Shown piece after piece: positions 63,397 to 64,000 of a DNA stretch of 64,000 bases. The position numbers and the translations under genes are program-made. The DNA is taken from NCBI GenBank assembly GCA_001464355.1, contig LNEU01000018.1:124001-188000 (forward strand). Reading direction: 5' to 3'. Origin of the DNA: Burkholderiales bacterium Ga0077544 (GTDB taxonomy: Bacteria > Pseudomonadota > Gammaproteobacteria > Burkholderiales > Burkholderiaceae_D). The first letter of the stretch is position 1. Every line of letters begins with the position of its first letter. Below the pieces are notes generated by a model. That model had not been told where the DNA came from. It made no database searches and worked only from the letters and a program-made list of their open reading frames with translations.

Positions 63397-64000
63397 GCGA
63401 AGCATTACCGATTGCATTGCTGGTTGAAGACGAACCGCAAATTCGCCGATTCGTACGCGCCGGTTTGGAAGAAGAAGGTTGGCAAGTCTTCGAATCGGAA
63501 ACCATTAAACGCGGACTGATCGATGCCGGCACACGCAAGCCGAACCTGATCGTGCTCGATCTCGGTTTGCCGGACGGCGACGGCGTGGATTTCATTCTGG
63601 ATGTGCGCAAGTGGTCGGCTGTCCCCATAATCGTGCTGTCGGCTCGCGTAAATGAAAGCGACAAGATCAAGGCACTCGATGCGGGTGCCGATGATTATTT
63701 GAGCAAGCCATTTGGTGTGGGAGAACTGCTGGCGCGTGTGCGTTCCACCGTGCGCCGACATCGCAAGTCAGCAAGCGATGAGCAAGAAGCGTTTCAATTT
63801 GGCGACGTCAAGCTGGATATGAAAGCGCACCTGGTTACCAAGGGGAATCAGATGGTGCATCTGACACCGACTGAATACCGCCTGCTGAGCGTGCTGGCAA
63901 CGAACGCCGGCCGCGTCGTAACGAATCCGCAATTGCTGCGCGAAGTGTGGGGGCCATCGCATTCGGAAAGTAGTCACTACTTGCGCATCTACATGGGACA
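63393..64000 (+). CDS. kdpE: Response regulator KdpE (3' end outside window)
   Basis: The gene starts MSEALPIALLVEDEPQIRRF, overlapping the kdpD stop as ATGA, and runs off the window after about 202 codons. The receiver domain has the acidic pocket VEDE, the phospho-accepting Asp in LIVLDLGLPDGDG, the Ser of LSARV and the Lys of LSKPFGVGELLARV. An OmpR-type winged-helix DNA-binding domain begins near residue 130 (FQFGDVKLDMK, LTPTEYRLLSVLATNAGRVV). KdpE activates the kdp promoter, where a matching box is found at 55664-55680. Only the final ~25-30 residues are expected to be missing. Confidence 0.95.
   Translation, partial: MSEALPIALLVEDEPQIRRFVRAGLEEEGWQVFESETIKRGLIDAGTRKPNLIVLDLGLPDGDGVDFILDVRKWSAVPIIVLSARVNESDKIKALDAGADDYLSKPFGVGELLARVRSTVRRHRKSASDEQEAFQFGDVKLDMKAHLVTKGNQMVHLTPTEYRLLSVLATNAGRVVTNPQLLREVWGPSHSESSHYLRIYMG

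Overview
The window looks like a chromosomal segment of a Gram-negative betaproteobacterium. Gene content and order resemble the Oxalobacteraceae (Herminiimonas/Janthinobacterium type). This is an inference from families such as DUF2970 and DUF1631, an FNR-controlled cbb3 oxidase cluster and codon use; no rRNA or other marker gene is present to prove it. No tRNA, rRNA, CRISPR array, transposase, integrase or prophage gene was seen. Most of the sequence is ordinary, densely coded core genome.

Layout. 0-5 kb: the end of an EAL phosphodiesterase, a small membrane protein, a secreted alpha/beta hydrolase bracketed by a 19-bp direct repeat, and a minus-strand MCE (Mla-like) lipid-transport operon made of permease, MCE protein and lipoprotein, with no ATPase beside it. 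5-16 kb: a spermidine-synthase-like protein, a 54-aa leader ORF, a 2,932-aa cyclic beta-1,2-glucan synthase and a methyltransferase. 16-31 kb: DUF2970, hisC, an RsuA-type pseudouridine synthase, a ~500-bp element bounded by ~100-bp inverted repeats, a GGDEF-EAL protein divergent from a DUF1631 protein, ppnN, a CbpA-type co-chaperone, a HemK-like methyltransferase, several small unknown genes and dbpA. 32-35 kb: the glyoxylate shunt genes aceA and aceB.

35.2-36.7 kb is the accessory-looking patch. It holds two genes of visibly more AT-rich character: a zinc-ribbon protein with a C-terminal helical/hydrophobic region, and a Mrr-like PD-(D/E)XK nuclease-domain protein. Their stop codons lie inside integron-attC-like core sequences, and the second ATG lies inside a GTTAGAT core site. 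This is the best candidate for an undescribed (possibly defence) system here.

36.8-48.9 kb is a microaerobic respiration block: hemN, a TauE/SafE-like membrane protein, ccoI, ccoS, ccoNOQP, ccoG, a FixH-family gene, a small membrane protein, fnr and fdxA. Perfect FNR boxes (TTGAT-N4-ATCAA) precede hemN and ccoN with class-II promoter geometry, so the fnr gene in the block probably controls both. 49-55.6 kb: penicillin-binding protein 1A, a membrane diguanylate cyclase, a secreted SUMF1-fold protein, a 109-aa unknown and peptide deformylase. 55.6-64 kb: the complete potassium-uptake operon kdpFABC-kdpD with kdpE cut by the window edge, an extra 30-aa membrane microprotein ahead of kdpF, and a KdpE-box-like sequence upstream. 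Several genes are too short for the ORF track (ccoS, ccoQ, kdpF, the kdp microprotein, the 54-aa leader) and were read directly from the sequence.
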